A stretch of 20,842 nt of DNA from Candidatus Doudnabacteria bacterium RIFCSPHIGHO2_02_FULL_46_11 (GTDB lineage: Bacteria > Patescibacteriota > Doudnabacteria > UBA920 > 2-02-FULL-46-11), in assembly GCA_001779955.1 (NCBI GenBank), contig MFES01000027.1, forward strand, positions 11,813 through 32,654, read 5' to 3'. Below, piece by piece: positions 7,840 to 14,681 of the stretch. Position 1 is the stretch's first letter, and every line of letters starts with the position of its first letter. Under the pieces are notes generated by a model. It saw nothing but the letters and a program-made list of their open reading frames with translations. It ran no database searches and was not told where the DNA came from. Position numbers and translations under genes: made by a program.

Positions 7840-8298
7840 TTAGTAATTCTTAGAGTGCTCTTCTATGGCTTTTATTTTTTCCAGTCTCCTCATATATCGC
7901 TCATCTTGCCCTGGCTTGGCATTCAGCCAGGCTTGGACTATTTTTTCCGCTTCTTTTTGACTAACGTAATCGCTTGGCAAACACAAAACATTAATATGAT
8001 CGTCCCTGCGGCCGGCGCGGGCGACTTCTTCATTCCAGGCTACGGCCGCACGAACACCGGCAATTTTATTAGCGACTACGCAAACCCCTTGGCCTGAACG
8101 GCATAACAGAAGCCCAAGCGAATCTTTTTCATTAGCTACGGCTTGGGCTACCGAAAAAGCAAAATCGGGATAATCGTCAATAGGATCTGTTGTAGCCGGA
8201 CCCAAATCAACAATTTCGTGATTTTCCGAACTTAAAATATTCTCAAGATGTTCCTTGAGTTTAAAGCCTCCGTGATCGGCTGCGAGATAAATATTCAT
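7840..8298 (-). CDS. rpiB: Ribose-5-phosphate isomerase B (RpiB/LacAB family)
   Basis: The protein interconverts ribose-5-phosphate and ribulose-5-phosphate. The 152 residues show the N-terminal AADHGGFKLKEHL (6-18) with Asp8-His9, VDLGP and DDYPDFA (41-47). The active-site loop LLLCRSGQGVCVVANK (63-78) has the catalytic Cys66, followed by GVRAAVAWN (81-89). The more usual loop is CGTGIG, and CRSGQG is a variant here. The segment RRDDHINVLCLP (97-108) corresponds to the common HNDANVLxLG region, also varied. Length is normal. It lies between tpiA and rpe, which supports the pentose-phosphate role. The last two residues (Asn-Tyr) and the stop are encoded by the AT-rich filler repeat. Confidence 0.9.
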   Translation of the reverse strand: MNIYLAADHGGFKLKEHLENILSSENHEIVDLGPATTDPIDDYPDFAFSVAQAVANEKDSLGLLLCRSGQGVCVVANKIAGVRAAVAWNEEVARAGRRDDHINVLCLPSDYVSQKEAEKIVQAWLNAKPGQDERYMRRLEKIKAIEEHSKNY

Positions 8299-8360
8299 AA
8301 TTTTACAATTTTCAATTTAAAATTTTCAAACAATGGTTCAATTTTTAAATTAATAAACAT
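8299..8360. repeat. AT-rich filler between tpiA and rpiB
   Basis: The spacer consists of AATTTTCAATTT, TTTAGTAATTGTTTAGAAATT and similar tracts that continue to about 8396, inside the 3' end of tpiA. It belongs to the same loose family as the tracts at 7818-7852 and 10738-10770. Confidence 0.5.
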
Positions 8361-9113
8361 TTAGTAATTGTTTAGAAATTGAAAATTAGAAATTGCCCTT
8401 CCGAGGGCAATAAATTCTTCCCCATTAAGGCTTGCCGCGCCCACTAAATATCCGTCTACGCCCGGGAAATTAGTAACATCCCGGGAATTAACACTCCCTC
8501 CGTAAAGGATGCTGTATTCAGAAATATGCTCCTCGGAAATAAGTTCCTTTAAAAAATCTGCCATTTCTTTTACATGCTTGCCCGTAGGAACACGGCCCGA
8601 GCCGGACGAACTTATGGCCCAAGTCGGCTCATAGGTTAAAAGCAACGCGCCAAATGATTTTCCATGCAAGTAAGCCTGAAATTGCTTGCGCAAGACTGAT
8701 TTAATCGTTGCGTCAGAATCATCCGGTTTTAAGCCCGAACCTAAACAAACAACAGGAATTATGCCTGTTTCAAGACATCGATCAATTTTTTTTGAAATAT
8801 CTTCTTCGGTTTCATGAGCGAAATTTCTTCTTTCCGAGTGGCCGACAATGCAATGACTGACGCTTAAATTTTTAAGCTGATTAGCCGAAACCTGTCCGGT
8901 ATACGCGCCCGGTTCAAAAGCGGACACATCCTGCGCGCCCAAATGAATTTTGTCTGTTGCTTCCTTAACCGCATTTAGGTAAGGAAAAGGCGGACACAGA
9001 ACAATTTCCAAATTTTCTACACCCAAAAGGCCCTGCTCAACGCTATGCGCAAGCTGTGCAGCTTCATCCGCGCTATCAGGATGCATTTTCCAATTAGCAA
9101 TTAGATATTTCAT
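8361..9113 (-). CDS. tpiA: Triose-phosphate isomerase
   Basis: The enzyme interconverts dihydroxyacetone phosphate and glyceraldehyde-3-phosphate in glycolysis and joins it to the pentose-phosphate genes next door. The 250-residue barrel shows ANWKM with Asn7 and Lys9, AQDVSAFEPGAYTGQVS (60-76), the electrophile His92 in IVGHSERR, the catalytic base Glu162 in LTYEPTWAISS, the phosphate-binding YGGSVN (204-209) and LVGAASL near the C-terminus. All catalytic residues are present and length is typical. The final residues, SNFQFLNNY and the stop, come from AT-rich filler sequence, so the natural tail appears to have been replaced or extended. The spacer to galT (61 bases) contains a 7-bp hairpin. 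Confidence 0.96.
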   Translation of the reverse strand: MKYLIANWKMHPDSADEAAQLAHSVEQGLLGVENLEIVLCPPFPYLNAVKEATDKIHLGAQDVSAFEPGAYTGQVSANQLKNLSVSHCIVGHSERRNFAHETEEDISKKIDRCLETGIIPVVCLGSGLKPDDSDATIKSVLRKQFQAYLHGKSFGALLLTYEPTWAISSSGSGRVPTGKHVKEMADFLKELISEEHISEYSILYGGSVNSRDVTNFPGVDGYLVGAASLNGEEFIALGRAISNFQFLNNY

Positions 9114-9136
9114 ATCAGTATAACGTATGCCGTATC

Positions 9137-9156
9137 AAGTATTACGCGGAATACTT
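9137..9156. repeat. Hairpin between galT and tpiA
   Basis: AAGTATT (9137-9143) and AATACTT (9150-9156) pair around a 6-base loop ACGCGG. The flanks TATCAAG and CTTGATA are also complementary. No U-tract follows, so this is more likely an mRNA processing or palindromic repeat structure than a terminator. Confidence 0.45.
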
Positions 9157-9174
9157 AATACTAAATTCTTGATA

Positions 9175-10179
9175 CTAGCTGCGTAGCAGCTTCGCTGCTT
9201 CTTCCGGCACGACCGGATTAACATAAATTTCCGTGCCTAGCTCAAACCCGGCCCAAACATTTACCCGAGGCAGTACTTCCAAATGCCAGTGATAACTGTC
9301 AGGGTCGCAAAAAGCTGGTTTTGGCGTGCAAAGCGGGATGGTGTGAATATAAAAGTTGTATGAAGGATTATTTAATTTCTTATAAATTTTTCCAAGCGTA
9401 ATTTTTAGGACCTCGGCCAGGCTCTTTTGTTCTGCCGCGGAAATTGAGGTAAAAGAAGCCTTGTGGTGCTTTGGAATTATACGGAGTTGAAATGGGACGC
9501 GTGAGGCAAAAAGGGCAAAGACTAGAAAATCTTTATGGTCTAAAACTACGCGGCTGCCGTCTTTCATTTCGCGGTCGATCATTTCACAATAAACGCATTT
9601 ATCGTGAGCGCGGTAGTACCCGGCTGCGCCGCTCATCTCGTCCTGCAGATGATTGGGAATAAAAGGCAAAGTAAAAAGCTGGAAATGGGGATGCATAACC
9701 GTAGCCCCGGAAAGCTTGCCGTGATTTTGAATGATGTGAATATAACGAACCTCGGCGTGGTCTTGCAGATCATTCATGCGGGCCAGCCAGGTTTTTACGG
9801 CCAATTCGATATCAGAAAGATCCTGCATGGCTAGCGGTTTGTTATGTTGGGCCATAATAATAACTTCATGGTCGCCCACGCCCGGCCGGGTGACAAAAAA
9901 GTCATCACCGCCGCGTTCAAGGGGCTTGGCCAATTTATGCGAAAGGGTCTCGAATTTATTTGGAATAACCCTAACGCGCCATTTTTTATTGCTAGGCAAA
10001 GCAAAAATAGTTTGCGGGTTGAGATTGTCGTTAGCCGGGCAAAACACGCAAGCGTCATCGGTTTCGGGCAGGTCCGCCGGCATAGCCGGCTCGGTATTTA
10101 AAGCCTCGGGCCGAAGAGCACGTTTAGGTGCGATTAAAACCCAGTGCTTGGTGATGTTGTCTTGTCTAAATTGTGACAT
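9175..10179 (-). CDS. galT: Galactose-1-phosphate uridylyltransferase-like protein (HIT superfamily)
   Basis: GalT transfers UMP between UDP-glucose and galactose-1-phosphate through a histidine nucleotidyl intermediate. The 334 residues show the N-terminal FRQDNITKHWVLIAPKRALRP, a zinc-type CVFC (44-47), DHEVII (103-108), HGKLSGATVMHPHFQLF (153-169) with the nucleophile motif H163-P-H165-F-Q167, a second CVYC (195-198), PKHHK (236-240) and a second YHWHLEVLPR (296-305). The tail NPVVPEEAAKLLR is also typical. Classical GalT reads HPHGQ; here Phe replaces Gly, and the adjacent residues are also diverged. A related nucleotidyl-phosphorylase activity, such as ADP-glucose phosphorylase-like, is therefore possible. 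Its position before tpiA suggests that it feeds sugar phosphates into lower glycolysis or supplies UDP-sugars. Confidence 0.85.
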   Translation of the reverse strand: MSQFRQDNITKHWVLIAPKRALRPEALNTEPAMPADLPETDDACVFCPANDNLNPQTIFALPSNKKWRVRVIPNKFETLSHKLAKPLERGGDDFFVTRPGVGDHEVIIMAQHNKPLAMQDLSDIELAVKTWLARMNDLQDHAEVRYIHIIQNHGKLSGATVMHPHFQLFTLPFIPNHLQDEMSGAAGYYRAHDKCVYCEMIDREMKDGSRVVLDHKDFLVFALFASRVPFQLRIIPKHHKASFTSISAAEQKSLAEVLKITLGKIYKKLNNPSYNFYIHTIPLCTPKPAFCDPDSYHWHLEVLPRVNVWAGFELGTEIYVNPVVPEEAAKLLRS

Positions 10180-10255
10180 AAATTAAATTCAAAAATCAAA
10201 GGTCAAAAATCAAAATTTCAGACCAAAAATATAAACTTCCGGAATTTTATTAATT

Positions 10256-10675
10256 TTAACTTGTAGTTTTGCCTTTTGCATTTTGAGTTTTGATTTTCCT
10301 AAGGTATTGTTCGAGCAAAGCTTGCGCGGCTAAAGAATCGAGCGGTATGTTTTTATCTTTTTCAAAATTGCGCAATACTTGTTTGGTTGTTAAACGTTCA
10401 TCAAAATAATCAACGATCTTGCCTGTTTCAGTCGATATTGTTTCGCCGATACTTTTAACCCACTGCGCCTGGCTGCCAATTTCTCCGGACATAGTCAATG
10501 GCAAACCGACAACTATTTTTTCGATATCGTACTGGTTACAGATTTCATTTATAACGCGCAACAGCTCATGCTGGTCGGCGGTTTCAGGTAAGGCCTGAGA
10601 AATAATTTTTTCTTCGTCGGTTATGGCGAAGCCGGTTCTTTGTTCACCGACATCAAGTGCCAATATTCTTCCCAT
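10256..10675 (-). CDS. ruvX: Putative pre-16S rRNA nuclease / Holliday-junction resolvase-like RuvX (YqgF)
   Basis: YqgF proteins have an RNase H-like fold and are linked to 16S rRNA 5'-end maturation; the older name is RuvX. The 139 residues show ILALDVGEQRTGFAI (4-18) with the first catalytic Asp, EKIVVGLPLTMSGEIG (52-67), VDYFDERLTTKQ (88-99) with the acidic DER, and the C-terminal DSLAAQALLEQYL (117-129) with the last acidic position. The tail KIKTQNAKGKTTS reads like translated low-complexity filler and is longer than needed by the fold. It lies between htrA and galT with AT-rich spacers on both sides, so it is likely part of the same run of genes without tight coupling. Confidence 0.92.
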   Translation of the reverse strand: MGRILALDVGEQRTGFAITDEEKIISQALPETADQHELLRVINEICNQYDIEKIVVGLPLTMSGEIGSQAQWVKSIGETISTETGKIVDYFDERLTTKQVLRNFEKDKNIPLDSLAAQALLEQYLRKIKTQNAKGKTTS

Positions 10676-10690
10676 ATGTCCAATATGCTC

Positions 10691-10720
10691 CTTGCCTGCC
10701 TGGTAGCAGTCAGAGGCAAG
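10691..10720. repeat. Hairpin upstream of ruvX
   Basis: CTTGCCT (10691-10697) pairs with AGGCAAG (10714-10720) in the spacer between htrA and ruvX. The remainder of this spacer (10738-10766) is AT-rich filler carrying the 18-base ATTAGTTATTAGAAATTA shared with 7825-7842. Confidence 0.45.
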
Positions 10721-10766
10721 CAGAAAATGTAGTTTAGGAATTAGAAATTAGTTATTAGAAATTAAT

Positions 10767-12017
10767 CTAATCTTCCCTTTCTCCCAAAGTTATATTTATT
10801 TTTATTTCCTCACCGTCCCTATAAATTAGAAGTTCTACAGTTTGTCCGGGATTCAAATTACGCAGGGCTGCGGCTAAGCTGTGGTTCAAATTGACTTCCT
10901 CGCCGGCCACCTTGAGTATAACATCACCTTCGCGCAAACCGGCCTGGTTGGCCGGGCTGCCCGGCACAACGGCCGGCTCATCGGGACTGCTTGCGGCAAT
11001 TAAGGCCCCTTGTTTAACGGTCAAATTTCTTTCGAGCCTCAAGCCCTCGCTAATCATTATGTAATGTACGCCAATATAAGGCTTAACAATGGTTTTTCTC
11101 TCGGTGTAAACTTCAATATCTTTCTTTAAATCATTGGAAGGTATGGCAAAGCCCAACAACTGCCCCTCTAAAGAAATGGCGGTATTGATACCCAAGACCC
11201 GGCCGGAAAGATCCAAAAGCGGACCACCGGAATTGCCCGGATTAATGGCGGCATCGGTCTGGATGGCGCCGTCAATTTGCGATGGTCCCGATGTTTCGCC
11301 ACTAGCCACAATCGAGCGATTAATGCCCGATACCACACCGGTTGTTACGGTGTTACTGAACTGCCCCAAGGCGTTGCCTATGGCGATAACTTTTTGACCT
11401 ACTTTGATGTCGTCCGAGTTGCCCAACTCAAGCACCGGAAAATTATTGCCTTCAACCTTTAAAAGAGCGATATCGTTCACCGGATCGCGAGCCACTACTT
11501 GGGCCGCATATTCCTTGCCATCATTGGTCAAAACTTTGTAGGAAGCGGTGTTATCGGCAATAACGTGCTTATTGGTGGCCAAGAGCCCGTCAGACCTGAC
11601 AAAAAATCCGGTGCCGGCGCTGACTTTCTGTTCTTCTTCAGAATCTTGGGTCGGGCGGGGAGTCAGCGAAAAAGGGAAGAAAAAGAAAAAATCATCTAAA
11701 TCCCCGGGCTGGCGGAGCGAAGCCACTTTTTTTGTGCCAACCACGGAAACAATAGCTGGCTCGGTTCTTTCAACAACATTTATCACGGCGGATTCTTCGT
11801 CGACAACGGTGCGCTCAATATTATTTAAAATGCCGCCGTCTTGCGCGGAAAAATCAGACATTAAACTTACAGCAAAAATGCCTCCTAAGACACCGGCGAT
11901 AAAGGCCGCGAATATTGTCGAACGCGTTTTTATATTCTCTTTTGCCGATTGAACTGCAGGTACGGATTGTAAATATTCTACTTGAGTTTTTTTATCTGTT
12001 TCTTCGTCTTCAAACAT
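10767..12017 (-). CDS. Membrane-anchored HtrA/DegP-type serine protease with PDZ domain
   Basis: HtrA proteases degrade misfolded proteins outside the cytoplasmic membrane. The 416 residues show a cytoplasmic N-terminus (1-32), one membrane segment (about 33-53), a linker, then a trypsin-like domain. The catalytic triad is clear: His151 in ATNKHVIA, Asp182 in NDIALLKV and Ser263 in NPGNSGGPLLD. A single PDZ domain occupies about 315-412, with its ligand-groove helix near NHSLAAALRNL and the AGLREGDVILKVAGE strand pair. Between membrane and protease lies an odd phenylalanine run (DDFFFFFPF, 108-116). This is common as the LA-loop region of HtrA, but it is unusually Phe-rich here. The upstream 325-base spacer has a TTGACA hexamer but no well-spaced -10, so the promoter is uncertain. 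Confidence 0.95.
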   Translation of the reverse strand: MFEDEETDKKTQVEYLQSVPAVQSAKENIKTRSTIFAAFIAGVLGGIFAVSLMSDFSAQDGGILNNIERTVVDEESAVINVVERTEPAIVSVVGTKKVASLRQPGDLDDFFFFFPFSLTPRPTQDSEEEQKVSAGTGFFVRSDGLLATNKHVIADNTASYKVLTNDGKEYAAQVVARDPVNDIALLKVEGNNFPVLELGNSDDIKVGQKVIAIGNALGQFSNTVTTGVVSGINRSIVASGETSGPSQIDGAIQTDAAINPGNSGGPLLDLSGRVLGINTAISLEGQLLGFAIPSNDLKKDIEVYTERKTIVKPYIGVHYIMISEGLRLERNLTVKQGALIAASSPDEPAVVPGSPANQAGLREGDVILKVAGEEVNLNHSLAAALRNLNPGQTVELLIYRDGEEIKINITLGERED

Positions 12018-12342
12018 ATCCCGTATATTTACCCCGATAAATCTTTAAATATTGTGTCAAAGCCCTGACTTTTTTGTTTAATAGTTAGACATTAAAATAA
12101 GCAATATATTATCTATTCTGCGATTCAAGATTTAGTTGATACCTTATTAAAACTCTTTAATTTAGTTACGTAAGCAAAGCTTGCGCCGATCAGTTCTCGC
12201 TGCGCTCGCCTTCGGAGCCGCGAGGCGGCGTAATTAAATACTTACTAACTTATTACTACAATACCGAGCAGAATATCGGGGAAGTTATACGGGACATACC
12301 CTTATTATGCCATAAAGTTCCATCATTTTACAACTGTATTTT
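12018..12342. other. Spacer between map and htrA, no gene seen
   Basis: This 325-base stretch is mostly AT-rich with no plausible open frame. It contains a short GC-rich patch (about 12179-12232, with CTCGCTGCGCTCGC-type sequence) and a 20-base stretch at 12275-12294 that matches 1961-1980 at 18 of 20 positions. A TTGACA at about 12055 on the minus strand lacks a good partner. No intrinsic terminator for map is evident. Confidence 0.6.
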
Positions 12343-13122
12343 TTATTTTGTTAAAATTTTCAATCCTTCTTTTGTCAAGGCCACAGTATGCTCAAAATGC
12401 GCGGCCGCGCCGCCATGAGTGGTGAAAACCGCCCAGCCGTTTTGCTCAAAACTCACTCCCTCTTCGCCTTGGTAAATCATGGGCTCTATGGCTAAAACCT
12501 GTCCCGGCTGTAAGCGTTCGCCTCTATCGCGGCTGCGGAAATTTGGTACCGCCGGATCTTCGTGCAGATTCTTTCCGATTCCGTGCCCAACCAGCTCACG
12601 CACCACGTGAAAGCCGCCGGCTTCAATGTAAGTCTGAATGAACTCACCTATATCACCGACATAAAGGCTTTCCTTGCTTAAATTTTCTTTCAGATAATCA
12701 ATTACCAAATCCAAAGAGCGCTGGGCTGCTTCTATGAGTTTTCGGCGCCCTTCGGTTAGCGGCTCAACGCCTACGGTAAAGGCCGTATCCGTAAAATAGC
12801 CTTTGTACTTCATGCCGATATCCAAACTGACAACGTCGCCCTCGTGGATTTCGCGCGCCGGATAGGGAAGACCGTGCACGATTTCGGAGTTAATTGAAGT
12901 GCAAATCGAACCAGGAAAAGGAGTAGGGATTCCGAAAGCCCGATAGCCCTTAAAAGCCGGCTCGCCGCCGGCTGCCCTGATTTGCTTTTCAGCCATGGCA
13001 TCTATTTCAGCAGTGGTAGCGCCAGGCTTAACCAAAGCCGCCAACGATTTAAGTATTTCAGCGAGCTGGCGCCCGCCCTCGGCCATTATTTCGATTTCTT
13101 CTTGCGTCTTCAAATGCACCAT
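12343..13122 (-). CDS. map: Methionine aminopeptidase, type I
   Basis: Map removes the initiator methionine from new proteins. The 259-residue pita-bread enzyme shows NSEIVHGLP with His83, SLDIGMKYKGYFTDTA with metal ligands Asp101 and Asp112, LVGHGIGKNLHEDPAVPNF with His180, LAIEPMIY with Glu213 and HFEHTVALT with Glu244. All five metal ligands and the catalytic His are present. The usual HEEPQVPN reads HEDPAVPN here, a mild variant. Length matches type Ia enzymes without an N-terminal extension. The start follows the adk stop after a single base, so adk and map are transcribed together, which is the standard order after secY. Confidence 0.97.
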   Translation of the reverse strand: MVHLKTQEEIEIMAEGGRQLAEILKSLAALVKPGATTAEIDAMAEKQIRAAGGEPAFKGYRAFGIPTPFPGSICTSINSEIVHGLPYPAREIHEGDVVSLDIGMKYKGYFTDTAFTVGVEPLTEGRRKLIEAAQRSLDLVIDYLKENLSKESLYVGDIGEFIQTYIEAGGFHVVRELVGHGIGKNLHEDPAVPNFRSRDRGERLQPGQVLAIEPMIYQGEEGVSFEQNGWAVFTTHGGAAAHFEHTVALTKEGLKILTK

Positions 13123-13123
13123 T

Positions 13124-13720
13124 CTAGATGACTTTATTCTTTTTCAATGCACTAATAATACTTTGATGCACCTTTACTACAGATTGAGCGCCGTTAATTT
13201 CAACGACAGGATATTTCCTTGAAAAATATTTAACAATACTGCCTAGTTTGGCGCGCGACCAGGCCAATCTAACCTTAATTTTTTCCGGAGTATCATCATT
13301 ACGTCCGCGTAAAAGCAATCGCCTCATTCCCTCTTCGTTGGTTAAAGAAATAAAAAAAATCATCGTAATTTTTCGGCCTAACTTTTTTATATTTCTTTCG
13401 TGTCCTATCGCTTCTATATACTGCCTGGGAGCGCCATCAACGACAATCGGTTTTTTTATATTTTTTTTAACATCATTTTTAAGTAATTGCATCGCTACCC
13501 AGCTTGGCACAAGCTTGCCGCCTTCTATTTTCTCTTTAATCATCCGGCCAAACCCGGTTTTCTTTTTTGCTTCAGCCCTAAGCATCCCGCCCATTTCTGT
13601 CAGGTGGAAACCGTATTTTTCAACTAATAATCTTGTTTGCGTTCCTTTACCGGAACCCTGGGGGCCCAAAAAAATAATGAGCGGTAACTCACTACTACTT
13701 TTTACTGTTTTTTTACTCAT
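13124..13720 (-). CDS. adk: Adenylate kinase, divergent short form
   Basis: Adk interconverts AMP + ATP and 2 ADP. The 198 residues show the P-loop FLGPQGSGKGTQ (17-28) with Lys25, EMGGMLRAE (42-50) where most adenylate kinases have xTGDMLR, VVDGAPRQ (93-100) in place of DGFPR, and RRLLLRGRNDDTPEKIKVRL (133-151), the arginine and DD region that follows a very short LID. There is no zinc-finger LID, so it belongs to the short-LID type. Missing the Asp in GDMLR and the Phe in DGFPR makes it divergent; another nucleoside monophosphate kinase is possible, but its place beside map supports Adk. In this genome the usual secY-adk junction is interrupted by the GC-rich island, and adk appears to have its own AT-rich promoter region. 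Confidence 0.88.
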   Translation of the reverse strand: MSKKTVKSSSELPLIIFLGPQGSGKGTQTRLLVEKYGFHLTEMGGMLRAEAKKKTGFGRMIKEKIEGGKLVPSWVAMQLLKNDVKKNIKKPIVVDGAPRQYIEAIGHERNIKKLGRKITMIFFISLTNEEGMRRLLLRGRNDDTPEKIKVRLAWSRAKLGSIVKYFSRKYPVVEINGAQSVVKVHQSIISALKKNKVI

Positions 13721-13830
13721 CCCAATAGAAATTTACCTTAAAAGTATTATTAATAATATCCATACCTACCGCCAGAATGCATATAAATTTATGACCAATT
13801 TATGAAATTTCTAACGGGACAGGTATAAAA

Positions 13831-13836
13831 ATTATA
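13831..13836 (-). promoter_or_regulatory. Possible -10 element for adk
   Basis: TATAAT on the minus strand, preceded by TTGT, lies about 110 bases before the adk start and just after the island terminator. No convincing -35 hexamer is present at 16-18 bases. If the island separated adk from secY, this would be the promoter that rescues expression. Confidence 0.4.
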
Positions 13837-13857
13837 ACAAAATAAGCTAAAAATGCG

Positions 13858-13890
13858 AAAGGGCGAGCGGTGGTGTTCCGCTCGCCCTTT
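13858..13890 (-). terminator. Strong intrinsic terminator at the end of the island
   Basis: A perfect 13-bp stem (AAAGGGCGAGCGG, 13858-13870, with 13878-13890) closes a 7-base loop. On the minus strand CGCATTTTT follows. It lies 18 bases after the stop codon of gene D and insulates adk from island transcription. The plus strand also reads TTTTT past the stem, so it could act in both directions. Confidence 0.85.
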
Positions 13891-13908
13891 TTGCTCGCCA
13901 TATCGCCG

Positions 13909-14157
13909 TCATGCACCCAGCAGACTGGTGAGCAGGCGAGCGCCGAGGGTGTCATTTCGGAGATGCTGACCATCCCACAGGCGCTCCCATACCTCGAACT
14001 CCCCATCAACCAAAAACTGCCGGCCTTCCCAGCGGAACCGTACGGCTCGCGAGTCTTCTTCGAGGAATACTGGCATCGGTAGGTTCAGAGGCCACCGATC
14101 CTGAACCAGTCGGACGATGCGCTGGCCCGTGGTCGAAATCACCATCACGTCCGACAT
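13909..14157 (-). CDS. Island gene D: small unrecognised protein
   Basis: This 82-residue soluble protein begins MSDVMVISTTGQRIVRLVQD. The middle reads RAVRFRWEGRQFLVDGEFEVWE (about 37-58), which looks like a small beta-barrel sheet with exposed aromatics. It recalls loosely the RWRGRxYxV...W pattern of some small DUF proteins such as DUF6504, but the resemblance is too weak to name it. The start is supported by GGAGGAAC just before the ATG and by a leader nearly identical to that of gene C. The stop lies 18 bases before a strong terminator. GC content is well above the flanking adk and secY genes. Overlapping frames on either strand lack ribosome sites. Confidence 0.68.
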   Translation of the reverse strand: MSDVMVISTTGQRIVRLVQDRWPLNLPMPVFLEEDSRAVRFRWEGRQFLVDGEFEVWERLWDGQHLRNDTLGARLLTSLLGA

Positions 14158-14180
14158 GTTCCTCCGCGCCTAAAGCGCAG
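14158..14180 (-). promoter_or_regulatory. Hairpin plus Shine-Dalgarno leader of gene D
   Basis: On the minus strand the leader reads TGCGCTTTAGGCGC followed by GGAGGAAC and ATG. The GCGC arms can pair directly in front of the ribosome site. The same element precedes gene C with two differences. Confidence 0.55.
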
Positions 14181-14210
14181 TTCGTAGTGAATACATCCCC
14201 CTTCATTTCC

Positions 14211-14273
14211 CATCGTCCAAATTCACAAAATTTGTGAGCTTAGAGGATGCGGGGAACGCGCGCAGCGTTCCCC
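14211..14273 (-). repeat. 3' module of gene C: GC hairpin, conserved box and second stem-loop
   Basis: A 9-bp stem GGGGAACGC/GCGTTCCCC (14251-14259 with 14265-14273) begins about 8 bases after the gene C stop. The box CTTAGAGGATGCGGGGAAC (14239-14257) overlaps it. A second stem pairs GAGGATG (14243-14249) with CATCGTCC (14211-14218) imperfectly, enclosing the palindrome TCACAAAATTTGTGA (14223-14237). Confidence 0.65.
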
Positions 14274-14280
14274 AGCTCGT

Positions 14281-14553
14281 TCACCGGCTTGCGAGCCAAA
14301 TGCGTAACCGCGAGAAGCGGCAGGTGTTGACGGCAACGGAAACCGTATACACCATCGGGTCCGATAGGTACGCGTCGGGAATCTCCTGCCTGTTGATCCA
14401 GGGCTTGAGATCCGACCAGCGATATTCGCTGATCCGCTGCAGGCGGTAGTGGTACCCGCCGGCATAGCACCTCTTGCGAGGCAGTCCGACGTGGGCGAGT
14501 ACAAACATTACTGTATGCATCTGGTCGCGTACGTAGCGGTAACCCTTCTTCAT
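14281..14553 (-). CDS. Island gene C: small basic unrecognised protein
   Basis: From the ATG at 14553 the product is 90 residues, beginning MKKGYRYVRDQMHTVMFVLA. It is basic and rich in Tyr, Arg and Trp (CYAGGYHYRLQRI, YRWSDLKPWINRQ) with no recognised motif. A possible longer form starts at a TTG (14577), placed 9 bases after a better GGAGGAA, which would add eight residues; the ATG has GGAG about 6 bases upstream. The stop is followed within 8 bases by a GC hairpin of the kind seen after genes A and B, which supports this frame over three other overlapping frames. No clear promoter precedes it, so it may be read through from gene B or use a weak site. Confidence 0.6.
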   Translation of the reverse strand: MKKGYRYVRDQMHTVMFVLAHVGLPRKRCYAGGYHYRLQRISEYRWSDLKPWINRQEIPDAYLSDPMVYTVSVAVNTCRFSRLRIWLASR

Positions 14554-14580
14554 TGTTGCTCCGCGCGTAAAGCGCAAAAG
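14554..14580 (-). promoter_or_regulatory. Hairpin plus Shine-Dalgarno leader of gene C
   Basis: On the minus strand TGCGCTTTACGCGC is followed by GGAGCAACA and ATG. It matches the gene D leader except for two bases. A second, stronger GGAGGAAC lies about 25 bases further upstream and could serve the in-frame TTG. Confidence 0.5.
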
Positions 14581-14600
14581 ATTGTTCCTCCGTTTAGCCC

Positions 14601-14673
14601 TATCACCAAAATTTATTTGCTGTTAAATAACCTTAGGTGATACGGGGAGCCGCGGGCAATGCCCGGGCTCCCC
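14601..14673 (-). repeat. 3' module of gene B: GC hairpin, conserved box and second stem-loop
   Basis: A 13-bp stem with one bulge (14644-14657 with 14661-14673, loop AAT) begins 8 bases after the gene B stop. The box CTTAGGTGATACGGGGAGC lies at 14632-14650. A second stem pairs GGTGATA (14636-14642) with TATCACC (14601-14607) around an AT-rich loop. Confidence 0.7.
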
Positions 14674-14681
14674 CACCGGCC

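Noticed and set aside
13909..14157. Assigning gene D to DUF6504
   Set aside because: Only a short aromatic beta pattern is similar; key residues cannot be aligned with confidence by eye.
13870..14449. Plus-strand open frames in the island at 13870-14082 and 14234-14449
   Set aside because: They overlap better-supported minus-strand genes, begin inside hairpins and lack ribosome sites.
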